A stretch of 64,000 bases of DNA. Source: Nocardioides palaemonis (GTDB taxonomy: Bacteria > Actinomycetota > Actinomycetes > Propionibacteriales > Nocardioidaceae). Both the position numbers and the translations under genes were made by a program. Positions 37,281 to 44,831 of the stretch are shown piece by piece. The notes under the pieces were generated by a model that worked only from the letters and a program-made list of their open reading frames with translations, searched no databases and was not told the DNA's origin. Each line of letters begins with the position of its first letter. Positions within the stretch are counted from its first letter, which is position 1. The stretch is taken from NCBI RefSeq assembly GCF_018275325.1, contig NZ_JAGVQR010000001.1, positions 1,054,001 to 1,118,000 on the forward strand, in the 5' to 3' direction.

Positions 37281-37903
37281 AGGTGTTCCTGGCCTCCGGC
37301 AACGCCAAGAAGATCGGCGAGATGCAGCGCATCCTCGCCGAGCACGTCCCCGACGTCGAGGTCCTCGGCGTGCGCGACGTCGAGGGCTACGTCGAGCCGG
37401 TCGAGGACCAGCCGACCTTCGAGGGCAACGCCCTGCTCAAGGCCCGCGCCGGCGTCGCGGCGACCGGCCTGCCGTCGGTCGCCGACGACAGCGGCCTGTG
37501 CGTCGACGCGCTCAACGGCATGCCGGGCGTGCTGTCGGCGCGCTGGTCGGGGCAGCCGAAGAGCGACGACCGGAACAACGCGCTCCTGCTCGACCAGCTC
37601 CACGACGTGCCCGACGAGCGCCGCGGCGCGCACTTCACCTGCGCGATCGCGTGGGTGATGCCGGACGGGCGCGAGCGGGTGGTCGAGGGGCGCATGGACG
37701 GCCAGATCATCCGCGAGGTCCGGGGGAGCGGCGGGTTCGGCTACGACGTGCTGTTCGTGGCCGACGAGCACGCCGCCGACGCCGACGGGCGAGGGCTCAC
37801 CTCCGCCGAGCTCGACCCGGCCGAGAAGGACCGGATCTCCCACCGGGGCCGGGCGCTGCGCGAGCTCGCGCCGCACGTGGCCGCGGACCTCTCAGCCGGC
37901 TGA
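37277..37903 (+). CDS. rdgB: XTP/dITP diphosphatase (RdgB/HAM1)
   Basis: 208 residues. It removes non-canonical purine nucleotides such as dITP and XTP. Features are [14 protein letters not shown] at the start, the metal site [13 protein letters not shown] and [23 protein letters not shown], and the base-recognition end [11 protein letters not shown]...[13 protein letters not shown]. It is coupled to rph by ATGA and overlaps the convergent transporter gene by 12 bases. Confidence 0.96.
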   Translation: MKVFLASGNAKKIGEMQRILAEHVPDVEVLGVRDVEGYVEPVEDQPTFEGNALLKARAGVAATGLPSVADDSGLCVDALNGMPGVLSARWSGQPKSDDRNNALLLDQLHDVPDERRGAHFTCAIAWVMPDGRERVVEGRMDGQIIREVRGSGGFGYDVLFVADEHAADADGRGLTSAELDPAEKDRISHRGRALRELAPHVAADLSAG

Positions 37904-38767
37904 CACCGGCTCGCGGTCACCGACCCGGCGCGAGACCCACGAGCCCCACAGCGCGGCGAAGAGGAACATCACCAGCGAGTAGACCGCCGCGGGGACCGAG
38001 ATCTCGACCTCGTCGAGCACCTCGACCGCCACGAAGATCGCGAGCGTGGCGTTGTGCACTCCGACCTCCATCGAGGAGGCGATGGCCTGCGGCCCGGTGA
38101 CGCCGAACGCCTTCGGGACGACGTAGCCCACGACCAGGCTGATCGCGCAGAAGAGCGCGGTGACCAGGCCGACGTCGGCGAGGTAGTCGCCGACGTGCTC
38201 GCGCTGGTCGAGCAGGATGCCGAGCACCAGGACGGCGAGGATGACCGCCGAGCCGATCCGCACCGGACGGTCCATGCGGGCCGCGAAGCCGGGGGCGCGG
38301 TCGCGCACCAGCATCCCGATCCCGACCGGCAGCAGGATCAGCACGAACACCTTGACGATCTCCGCCAGCGGCATCGACACGTCGTCCTGGCGGTCGTAGA
38401 ACGAGATCGCCAGCCCGGTGATGAGCGGCAGCGTGACGACCGCGACCACGGTGTTGATCGCGGTCAGCGTGATGTTGAGCGCCACGTCGCCGCGGAAGAG
38501 GTGGCTGAACAGGTTGGCGGTCGTGCCTCCCGGCGACGCCGCGAGCAGCAGCATGCCGATGCCCAGGAGCGCCGGCAGGTCGAGGAGCACCACCAGCGCG
38601 AAGCACACGGCCGGCAGCAGCACCACCTGGCAGGCCAGGGCGACGGCGACCGCCCTCGGCGTCCGCCCCACCCGCCGGAAGTCCGCGACCGTGAGGTCGA
38701 GGCCCAGGCCGAACATGATGATCGCGAGCGCGAGGGGCAGTCCGACGGTCGTCAGCGCGGAGTCCAT
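37892..38767 (-). CDS. Bile acid:sodium symporter (BASS) family transporter
   Basis: 291 residues with nine to ten membrane segments. The BASS signatures are AIIMFGLGLDLTVADFRRVGRTP at the start, LLLAASPGGTTANLFSHLFRGDVALNI near residue 75 and SSMEVGVHNATLAIFVA near 220. Bacterial members carry pantoate, other organic acids or sterol-like anions; substrate is open. TAGGGT (38779-38774) lies 6 bases before the ATG. Confidence 0.9.
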   Translation of the reverse strand: MDSALTTVGLPLALAIIMFGLGLDLTVADFRRVGRTPRAVAVALACQVVLLPAVCFALVVLLDLPALLGIGMLLLAASPGGTTANLFSHLFRGDVALNITLTAINTVVAVVTLPLITGLAISFYDRQDDVSMPLAEIVKVFVLILLPVGIGMLVRDRAPGFAARMDRPVRIGSAVILAVLVLGILLDQREHVGDYLADVGLVTALFCAISLVVGYVVPKAFGVTGPQAIASSMEVGVHNATLAIFVAVEVLDEVEISVPAAVYSLVMFLFAALWGSWVSRRVGDREPVSAG

Positions 38768-38821
38768 GCGCGGACCCTAGTGGTGACGGTCGTCACACGG
38801 GCGTGGAGCGCGGGGGGAGCG

Positions 38822-38894
38822 TGCGCTCGGAGAGATTCGAACTCTCACTGGCCGCGACCTAAACGCGGTGCCTCTGCCGTTGGGCTACGAGCGC
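38822..38894 (-). tRNA. tRNA with UAG anticodon but a short variable loop
   Basis: A complete 73-base cloverleaf: acceptor GCGCTCG/CGAGCGC, D arm with GCC/GGC, anticodon stem CCGCG/CGCGG closing the loop TTTAGGT, variable region CCAGT (5 bases), T arm GAGAG/CTCTC with loop TTCGAAT, and discriminator A. The anticodon reads UAG, which decodes leucine CUA. Bacterial leucine tRNAs are class II with a long variable arm; this one is class I. The decoded amino acid is therefore uncertain. CCA is not encoded. Confidence 0.85.
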
Positions 38895-38934
38895 GGAGGG
38901 CCCATCCTCACACGCTGTGCTCGGGAGGAGGCCG

Positions 38935-38982
38935 GGACGTCATGGGAACCGGCGGTCCGAACCGCGGATCCTCATGACGTCC
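38935..38982 (-). terminator. Hairpin after bcp
   Basis: GGACGTCATG (38935-38944) and CATGACGTCC (38973-38982) form a perfect 10-bp stem, and the enclosed bases fold further (GCGGTCCGAACCGC). It lies 16 bases behind the bcp stop. Confidence 0.7.
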
Positions 38983-38997
38983 GAGGGTGGGCGCGTC

Positions 38998-39468
38998 TCA
39001 GTCGAGCCCGAGGTCACGCCGCAGCTTGGCGACGTGGCCGGTGGCCTTGACGTTGTACTGGGCGAGCTCGACCGTGCCGTCCTCGTCGATCACGAAGGTC
39101 GAGCGGATCACGCCCTCGACCTCCTTGCCGTAGAGCTTCTTGGTGCCGTACGCGCCGTAGGACCGGTGGACGGCGAGGTCCTCGTCGGAGAGCAGGGTGA
39201 GGGTGAGCTGGTCGCGCTCGCGGAACTTCGCCAGCTTGGCCGGCGTGTCCTTCGAGACGCCGAGCACCTCGTAGCCCGCGCCGCGCAGCGAGTCGAGCGA
39301 CTCGGAGAAGTCGCAGGCCTGCTTGGTGCAGCCGGGGGTCATCGCGGCCGGGTAGAAGTACACGATGACCTTCTTCCCGCGGAGGTCGGACAGGCTCACC
39401 TGCTCGTCGGCGTCGCTGGTGAGGGTGAAGTCGGGGGCGGTGTCGCCGGCTGCGAGGCGGTCGGTCAT
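38998..39468 (-). CDS. bcp: Thioredoxin-dependent peroxiredoxin (BCP/PrxQ)
   Basis: 156 residues, normal length. It reduces hydrogen and organic peroxides with thioredoxin. The peroxidatic Cys is in YFYPAAMTPGCTKQACDF, where the second Cys five residues on is the resolving Cys of alpha-type PrxQ. APDFTLTSDADEQVSLSDLRGK opens the fold. The ATG at 39468 is chosen over a longer frame with no homology. Confidence 0.95.
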   Translation of the reverse strand: MTDRLAAGDTAPDFTLTSDADEQVSLSDLRGKKVIVYFYPAAMTPGCTKQACDFSESLDSLRGAGYEVLGVSKDTPAKLAKFRERDQLTLTLLSDEDLAVHRSYGAYGTKKLYGKEVEGVIRSTFVIDEDGTVELAQYNVKATGHVAKLRRDLGLD

Positions 39469-39525
39469 GTGGGTGCTGTCCCTTCGGAGAGGCAGCCTCA
39501 CCGTACGAACAGTTGGCTGCTGCGA

Positions 39526-39537
39526 ATTGCTTGCAAT
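39526..39537. promoter_or_regulatory. ATTGC-TT-GCAAT inverted repeat upstream of cbiM
   Basis: A short perfect inverted repeat in an AT-rich patch of the 162-base gap between bcp and cbiM. It resembles the half-site spacing of Fur-family metal regulators such as Nur or Zur. No cobalamin riboswitch was recognised in this gap. Confidence 0.4.
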
Positions 39538-39630
39538 AAGGTCGTGGGGTGCCGGCCCGGGATCGGGGGGATCCGCGTCGGCCACCAGACATCCAACCAG
39601 CAGCACCATCCTCGAGCAGGGAGAGACCAC

Positions 39631-40320
39631 GTGCACGTGCCCGACGGCTTCCTCGACGCGCCGACGTCGATCGCCACCGGCGTCGTCGCAGCGGCGGCCG
39701 TGGCCGTCTCGCTGCGCGGCGCGCGTCGCGAGCTCGACGACCGCACGGCGCCGATGGCGGGACTGGTGGCGACGTTCGTGTTCGCCGCCCAGATGATCAA
39801 CTTCCCGGTCGGGGCCGGCACCAGCGGTCACCTCATGGGTGGTGCGCTCGCGGCCGTGCTGGTCGGGCCGTGGACCGCGGTGCTCTGCATGTCGGTGGTC
39901 CTCCTCGTGCAGGGCCTGCTGATGGCCGACGGCGGCATCACCGCGCTCGGCACCAACATCACGCTGATGGGCGTCACGACCGTGGCCGTCGGCTGGGGCG
40001 TCTTCGTCCTGCTGCGCCGCGTGCTCCCGTCGCGTGCGTCGATGGTCGCGCCCGCCGCGGCCGTCGGCGCGTTCCTCAGCGTGCCGGTCGCGGCGCTCGT
40101 CTTCACCGGCCTCTTCGCCGTCGGTGGCCAGGCACCGGTCGACCTCGGCTCCGTGCTCGCCGCGATGCTCGGCTGGCACGTGCTGATCGGGCTCGGCGAG
40201 GCCGTCGTCACCGGACTGGTCGTGGGCAGCGTGGTGGCCTCGCGCCCCGACCTCGTCCACGGGGCGCGCCCGCTGCTCGCCGCCCGCGAGCTCGAGACCC
40301 GGAAGGTGGAGGTCCGATGA
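39631..40320 (+). CDS. cbiM: Energy-coupling factor cobalt transporter, substrate-binding subunit CbiM
   Basis: 229 residues from a GTG with GGGAGA upstream. The protein must begin with the metal-binding N-terminus; here VHVPDGFL provides His2, the hallmark of CbiM/NikM. Six membrane segments follow, including INFPVGAGTSGHLMGGALAAVL with the second His motif and GLLMADGGITALGTNITLMG. It binds Co(II) or Ni(II) and hands it across the membrane with CbiN and the Q/O energising unit encoded next. Confidence 0.93.
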   Translation: MHVPDGFLDAPTSIATGVVAAAAVAVSLRGARRELDDRTAPMAGLVATFVFAAQMINFPVGAGTSGHLMGGALAAVLVGPWTAVLCMSVVLLVQGLLMADGGITALGTNITLMGVTTVAVGWGVFVLLRRVLPSRASMVAPAAAVGAFLSVPVAALVFTGLFAVGGQAPVDLGSVLAAMLGWHVLIGLGEAVVTGLVVGSVVASRPDLVHGARPLLAARELETRKVEVR

Positions 40321-40655
40321 CCACCCGCCGCTTCTTCGCCGTCGCGCTGCTGGTCAGCCTGCTCGTCGCGGGCGTGGCGAGCTACTACGCCAGCTCCCAC
40401 CCCGACGGCCTCGAGTACGTCGCCGGCAAGACCGGCTTCGGCGACTCCGCCGAGGACTCCGTCACCGCCGACAGCCCGCTGGCCGACTACCAGACCTCCG
40501 GGATCGACGACGCCCGCCTCAGCGGCGGCGTCGCCGGCGTGGTCGGCGTCGTGGTGATGCTCTCCCTGAGCACTGGCCTGTTCTGGGCGCTCCGCCGCCG
40601 CGAGCCGCACGACGTCGACGACGCGGACCGCGAGCGCCACGACGCGGAGGTCTGA
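40317..40655 (+). CDS. cbiN: Cobalt transporter subunit CbiN (PDGLE domain)
   Basis: 112 residues, with one membrane segment near each end (about 8-23 and 70-90) and the PDGLE motif in SSHPDGLEYVAGKTGF between them, extracellular. It overlaps cbiM by ATGA and cbiQ by TGATG. The acidic, His-containing tail (HDVDDADRERHDAEV) is cytoplasmic. Confidence 0.9.
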   Translation: MTTRRFFAVALLVSLLVAGVASYYASSHPDGLEYVAGKTGFGDSAEDSVTADSPLADYQTSGIDDARLSGGVAGVVGVVVMLSLSTGLFWALRRREPHDVDDADRERHDAEV

Positions 40656-41323
40656 TGGGCGCCGGCCACGGCCACCGGCTGCACTTCCACGGCCACAGCC
40701 CGGTCCACCGCGCGCCGGCCCACCTCAAGCTTCTCGCCCTGCTCGGCTTCATGCTGGCGGTCGTCGCGACCCCGCGCCAGGCGTACGCCGTGCTCGCGGC
40801 CGAGGCGGCCGTGCTGCTCGGCGTCGTGCTGCTGTCCCGGGTCCCGCTGCGCTACCTCCTGCCGCGCATGGTGGTCGAGGTGCCGTTCGCGGTCTTCGCG
40901 CTGCTGATGCCGTTCATCTCCCACGGCCCGCGCACGGAGGTGCTGGGGGTGAGCGTCTCCGAGGCCGGGCTCCACGCCGGCGTGGCGCTGCTGGTCAAGG
41001 GCAGCATCGGTGTCCTCGCGTCGCTGACCCTCGCCGCCACGACCGAGCCGCAGGACCTGCTCCGCGGCCTGCAGCGGCTGCGGATGCCCGACCTGGTCGT
41101 GCAGATCATGGGCTTCATGATCCGCTACCTCGACGTCGTGACGGCCGAGATGGGCCGGATGCTGACGGCGATGCGCTCGCGCGGCTGCGACCCGCGCTCG
41201 CCGCGGCACTGGCCGGTGCTGGCCCGCTCGCTGGGTGCGCTGTTCATCCGGTCCTACGAGCGTGGCGAGCGGGTCCACCTCGCGATGCTCTCGCGCGGCT
41301 ACGACGGTAGGTTGCCGCAGTGA
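40655..41323 (+). CDS. cbiQ: Energy-coupling factor transmembrane protein CbiQ
   Basis: 222 residues, five membrane segments. A His-rich start (GAGHGHRLHFHGHSPVHR) precedes the T-component body. The two coupling helices carry the A-R-G type motif as TAMRSRGCDPRS and the end MLSRGYDGRLPQ, through which the ATPase acts. Overlaps with cbiN and cbiO show a single operon. Confidence 0.92.
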   Translation: MGAGHGHRLHFHGHSPVHRAPAHLKLLALLGFMLAVVATPRQAYAVLAAEAAVLLGVVLLSRVPLRYLLPRMVVEVPFAVFALLMPFISHGPRTEVLGVSVSEAGLHAGVALLVKGSIGVLASLTLAATTEPQDLLRGLQRLRMPDLVVQIMGFMIRYLDVVTAEMGRMLTAMRSRGCDPRSPRHWPVLARSLGALFIRSYERGERVHLAMLSRGYDGRLPQ

Positions 41324-42090
41324 GCACCCCCGTGCTGGACGTCCGCGACCTGGCCTACGCCTACCCCGACGGGCACCAGGCGCTCTTCGGCGTCGACCTG
41401 CACGTCCACCGCGGCGAGCGGGTCGCACTGCTCGGCCCGAACGGCGCCGGCAAGACCACGCTCGTGCTCCACCTCAACGGCATCCTCGGCTCCGGGTCGG
41501 GAGGGGCGGGGCGCGGGTCGGTCGCCGTCAGCGGCCTGCCCGTCGACAAGAAGAACATGCGGGAGGTGCGTCGCCGGGTCGGCGTGGTCTTCCAGGACCC
41601 CGACGACCAGCTCTTCCTCGGCACCGTGCGCCAGGACGTCGCGTTCGGACCGGCCAACCTCGGCCTCACGGGCGCCGAGCTCGACCGCCGGGTGATGGAC
41701 GCCCTCGACCGGGTCGGCATGGCCGACTTCGTCGACCGCCCGCCCCACCACCTGTCCTACGGCCAGCGCCGGCGCGTCGCGGTCGCGACGGTGCTCGCGA
41801 TGGAGCCGGAGGTGCTGGTGCTCGACGAGCCGTCGTCGAACCTCGATCCGGCGTCGCGCCGCGAGCTCGCCGACATCCTGCGCAGCCTCGACGTCACCGT
41901 CTTGATGGTCACCCACGACCTGCCCTACGCCCTCGAGCTCTGCCCGCGCAGCGTGGTGCTGAGCGAGGGCGTCGTGGTGGCCGACCGGCCCACCTTCGAC
42001 GTGCTGACCGACGACGAGCTGATGGCCGCCCACCGGCTCGAGCTGCCGTGGGGTTTCGACCCGCGGCGCATTGATAGCCTTCCCGCGTGA
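41320..42090 (+). CDS. cbiO: Energy-coupling factor ATPase CbiO
   Basis: 256 residues from the GTG overlapping cbiQ. Walker A is GPNGAGKTTLVLHLNG, Q-loop VVFQDPDDQLFLGTV (the PDDQ form typical of ECF ATPases), signature LSYGQRRRVAVA, Walker B VLVLDEPSSNLDP and H-loop MVTHDLPYAL. It hydrolyses ATP as a homodimer to drive metal uptake. Confidence 0.95.
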   Translation: MSTPVLDVRDLAYAYPDGHQALFGVDLHVHRGERVALLGPNGAGKTTLVLHLNGILGSGSGGAGRGSVAVSGLPVDKKNMREVRRRVGVVFQDPDDQLFLGTVRQDVAFGPANLGLTGAELDRRVMDALDRVGMADFVDRPPHHLSYGQRRRVAVATVLAMEPEVLVLDEPSSNLDPASRRELADILRSLDVTVLMVTHDLPYALELCPRSVVLSEGVVVADRPTFDVLTDDELMAAHRLELPWGFDPRRIDSLPA

Positions 42091-42335
42091 CCCAGGACAT
42101 GAGCGCGCTCGAGCGCGAGATCGAGGAGACGCGCCAGCGGCTCGCCTCGACGATCGACCAGCTCGCCCACCGCGCCCACCCCAAGACGATCGTCGGGCGC
42201 CAGGTGGAGAGCGTGAAGTCGCACTTCGTCGAGCTCGAGAGCGGCGAGCCCCGCACCGACAACATCCTCAAGGCGGCCGGCGCCGTCGTCGGCGTCATCG
42301 TGCTGCTCGCCGTCGTCCGCAAGGTCGCGCGCTGA
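42087..42335 (+). CDS. DUF3618 membrane protein
   Basis: 82 residues. An N-terminal amphipathic helix (LEREIEETRQRLASTIDQLAHRAHP) and a single C-terminal membrane segment (ILKAAGAVVGVIVLLAVVRKVAR) are the DUF3618 pattern. The GTG overlaps the cbiO stop (GTGA), yet TAGCCT (42075-42080) lies 6 bases before it, so it may also have its own leaderless promoter inside cbiO. Function unknown. Confidence 0.85.
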   Translation: MTQDMSALEREIEETRQRLASTIDQLAHRAHPKTIVGRQVESVKSHFVELESGEPRTDNILKAAGAVVGVIVLLAVVRKVAR

Positions 42336-42349
42336 GCACCGCACCGGGC

Positions 42350-42676
42350 GTGACCGGGGGTGGCGCCCCCATCAAGATGCTGCACGACCGCCTGCTCGTC
42401 GAGGTCGACAAGGAGGCCGGCGAGCGGCGCTCCACCGGCGGCATCGTGATCCCGGCGACCGCCGCGATGGGTGCCCGCCGGCTGGCGTGGTCGCGCGTCA
42501 TCGCCGCCGGCCCGCACGCGCGTGCCGTAGAGGTCGGCGACCGGGTGCTCTTCGACCCCGAGGACAAGGCCGAGGTCGAGGTGCACGGCGAGGTCTACGT
42601 CGTGATGCGTGAGCGCGACGTGCACGCCGTCGCCGCCGAGCGGCTCGAGGGCGGCTCCACCGGGCTCTACCTCTGA
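42350..42676 (+). CDS. GroES-like co-chaperonin family protein
   Basis: About 108 residues. The Cpn10 beta-barrel is recognisable: KMLHDRLLVEVDKEAGERRSTGGIVIP, VIAAGPHARAVEVGDRVLF and the end YVVMRERDVHAV. It lacks a clear mobile loop IVL tripeptide (GGIVIP is present instead), and no groEL is adjacent, so it may not serve the main chaperonin. The start is uncertain: GTG 42350 or ATG 42377. It follows the DUF3618 gene by 14 bases. Confidence 0.8.
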   Translation: MTGGGAPIKMLHDRLLVEVDKEAGERRSTGGIVIPATAAMGARRLAWSRVIAAGPHARAVEVGDRVLFDPEDKAEVEVHGEVYVVMRERDVHAVAAERLEGGSTGLYL

Positions 42677-42706
42677 GCCACGACCGGCAACGACAGGGAG
42701 ACGACC

Positions 42707-44083
42707 GTGGGCTACCTCGTCAAGCAGTCCGACCGCGTCGCACCGGTGACCGCACCGGTCCCCGCCGACGAGACGCTGCCGCGCGCGTGCGTCATCGGGG
42801 CCGGCTCGTCCGGGATCGCGGCGGCCAAGCACCTGTACCTCGCCGGCGTACCGTTCGACTGCTTCGAGATGGGCCACGACATCGGCGGCACCTGGGTGAT
42901 GGACAACTCCAACGGGCGCTCGGCCTGCTACGACACCCTCGAGATCAACACGTCCTGCCCGCGGATGGCCTACTCCGACTTCCCGATGCCCGACGACTAC
43001 CCGCCCTACGCGCGCCACGACCAGGTCGCGGCGTACTTCCAGCGCTACGTCGACCACTTCGGCTTCCGTGACGCGATCACCTTCGACACCACCGTCGAGC
43101 GCGTGGCCCCGACCGGGGACGGCCGCTGGGACGTGACCGTCCGCGGACCGGACGGCACGCAGACCCGCACCTACGACGCCGTGCTGGTCGCCAACGGCCA
43201 CCACTGGGACCCGCGCTGGCCCGACCCGGCCTACCCCGGCTCGTTCGACGGCGAGCAGATCCACTCCCACGACTACCGCTCCGCCGACCAGCTCGACGGG
43301 CGCGACGTGGTGGTCGTCGGCGCCGGCAACTCGGCCATGGACATCGCCGTGGAGGCGTCCCTGCGCGCCCGCTCCACCACCTGGTCGGTCCGCCGCACCG
43401 AGTGGGTGCTCGGCAAGTTCTTCCTCGGCAAGCCCTCCGACCAGGGTCTGCTGCCGCCCGGGTGGGTCCCGTGGTGGGTGACCGCCCTGCGCCTGCGCAT
43501 CGGCGCGATGGCCGCGGGTGGGAGCATGGCGGAGTACGGCCTGCCCACGCCCCAGCACAAGCCCGGCCAGTCCCATCCCGTGCAGTCGCGGCGGATCCGC
43601 GAGCGGCTGGCGGCGGGCGCGGTCACCGCCCGCCCTGCGATCGAGCGCCTCGACGGCGACCGCGTGGTGTTCGTCGACGGCAGCTCCGCGCCGGCCGACC
43701 TGGTCGTGTGGGCCACGGGCTACCACGTGAGCTTCCCGTTCCTCGACCCCGAGCTGGTGGCCGCCCCCGGCAACCAGCTGCCGCTGTGGAAGCGTACCGT
43801 GCACCCGGACCTGCCCGGGCTCTACTTCCTCGGCCTGCTCCAGCCGCTCGGTGCGGTGATGCCGCTCGCCGAGGCGCAGGCGGCGTGGATCACCGAGATG
43901 CTCACCGGGCACTACGCCCCGCCACCGGATTCCGTGGTCCGCCGCCAGATGGCGGCCGAGCACGCGCGCGACACGAGGCAGTTCTACGCCTCGCCGCGCC
44001 ACACCATGGAGGTCGACTTCGACCACTACCTCTGGGACCTCGCGCGCGAGCGCAGGAAGGGACGTGCCCGTGCTGCGTCGTAG
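42707..44083 (+). CDS. Flavin-containing monooxygenase
   Basis: 458 residues from a GTG with GGGAG upstream. The FAD site is ACVIGAGSSGIAAAKHL near residue 28, the FMO/BVMO-type fingerprint is SFDGEQIHSHDYRS near 180, and the NADPH site is VVVVGAGNSAMDIAVEA near 203. A later LVVWATGYHVSFPFLD is the usual ATG motif. Such enzymes oxygenate N, S or ketone groups. Substrate unknown. The acyltransferase start lies inside its 3' end (20-base overlap). Confidence 0.93.
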   Translation: MGYLVKQSDRVAPVTAPVPADETLPRACVIGAGSSGIAAAKHLYLAGVPFDCFEMGHDIGGTWVMDNSNGRSACYDTLEINTSCPRMAYSDFPMPDDYPPYARHDQVAAYFQRYVDHFGFRDAITFDTTVERVAPTGDGRWDVTVRGPDGTQTRTYDAVLVANGHHWDPRWPDPAYPGSFDGEQIHSHDYRSADQLDGRDVVVVGAGNSAMDIAVEASLRARSTTWSVRRTEWVLGKFFLGKPSDQGLLPPGWVPWWVTALRLRIGAMAAGGSMAEYGLPTPQHKPGQSHPVQSRRIRERLAAGAVTARPAIERLDGDRVVFVDGSSAPADLVVWATGYHVSFPFLDPELVAAPGNQLPLWKRTVHPDLPGLYFLGLLQPLGAVMPLAEAQAAWITEMLTGHYAPPPDSVVRRQMAAEHARDTRQFYASPRHTMEVDFDHYLWDLARERRKGRARAAS

Positions 44084-44630
44084 GATCGCCGGCCTCGTGC
44101 TCCGTGCCGTGCGCTGGAAGGCCGTCGGGGAGGTGCCGCGCCGCGGCGTGCTCGTCGGCGCCCCGCACACGTCGAACTGGGACTGGGTGCTGACCATGCT
44201 GCTCGCGTGGCGCTACGGCATCACGATCCGGCTGCTGGTCAAGCAGGAGCTGTTCGTCGGCCCGCTGGGCTGGCTGCTGCGCCGCACCGGCGCCGTCGAG
44301 CTCGACCGCCGCAATCCCGCGACCACCATCAAGCAGCTGCTCGCCGAGTCCGAGGGCGACGACCCGTGGCTGATCGGGATCGCCGCCGAGGGCACCCGCT
44401 CGCGCGGGGAGTACTGGAAGTCCGGCTTCTACCGGATCGCCCAGCAGACCGGCCTGCCGGTCACCCTCGCGTTCCTCGACGCGCCCTCGCGCACGGTCGG
44501 CTGGGGACCCACCTTCCACGTCACCGGCGACGTGAGCGCCGACATGGACGTGCTGCGCGAGTTCTACGCCGACAAGACCGGCTTCAAGCCCGAGGCCTTC
44601 ACGCCGCCGCGCCTGCGCGAGGAGGGTTGA
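44064..44630 (+). CDS. 1-acylglycerol-3-phosphate acyltransferase-like protein
   Basis: 188 residues. The PlsC-type active site is HTSNWDW (Hx4D) near residue 35, with the substrate motif GIAAEGTRSRGEYWKSGFY near 107. It lacks long membrane helices, like the short cytoplasmic-face members. It overlaps the FMO gene, so the two are co-expressed. GGAAGGGA precedes the GTG; a second GTG two codons later is possible. A strong terminator follows. Confidence 0.88.
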   Translation: MPVLRRRIAGLVLRAVRWKAVGEVPRRGVLVGAPHTSNWDWVLTMLLAWRYGITIRLLVKQELFVGPLGWLLRRTGAVELDRRNPATTIKQLLAESEGDDPWLIGIAAEGTRSRGEYWKSGFYRIAQQTGLPVTLAFLDAPSRTVGWGPTFHVTGDVSADMDVLREFYADKTGFKPEAFTPPRLREEG

Positions 44631-44661
44631 GCCCAGCCCGGCGCCGGGCACGTCCGAAAAC

Positions 44662-44695
44662 GCCGAGAGCCGGTCCCGAAGGACCGGCTCTCGGC
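44662..44695. terminator. Hairpin after the acyltransferase gene
   Basis: GCCGAGAGCCGGTCC (44662-44676) pairs perfectly with GGACCGGCTCTCGGC (44681-44695) around CGAA. It also stands just downstream of tRNA-Lys on the other strand and can end both transcripts. Confidence 0.85.
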
Positions 44696-44700
44696 TTCTG

Positions 44701-44773
<73 letters not shown>

Positions 44774-44831
44774 GTGCGGTGAAGCGAGTAGAACTCTACC
44801 GCGTCACCTCCGACAGGTGAAATCGAGGTGG

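Noticed and set aside
39469..39630. Cobalamin or nickel/cobalt riboswitch before cbiM
   Set aside because: The gap is only 162 bases. I found no B12-box-like block or NiCo-type junction, only a short ATTGC-TT-GCAAT repeat.
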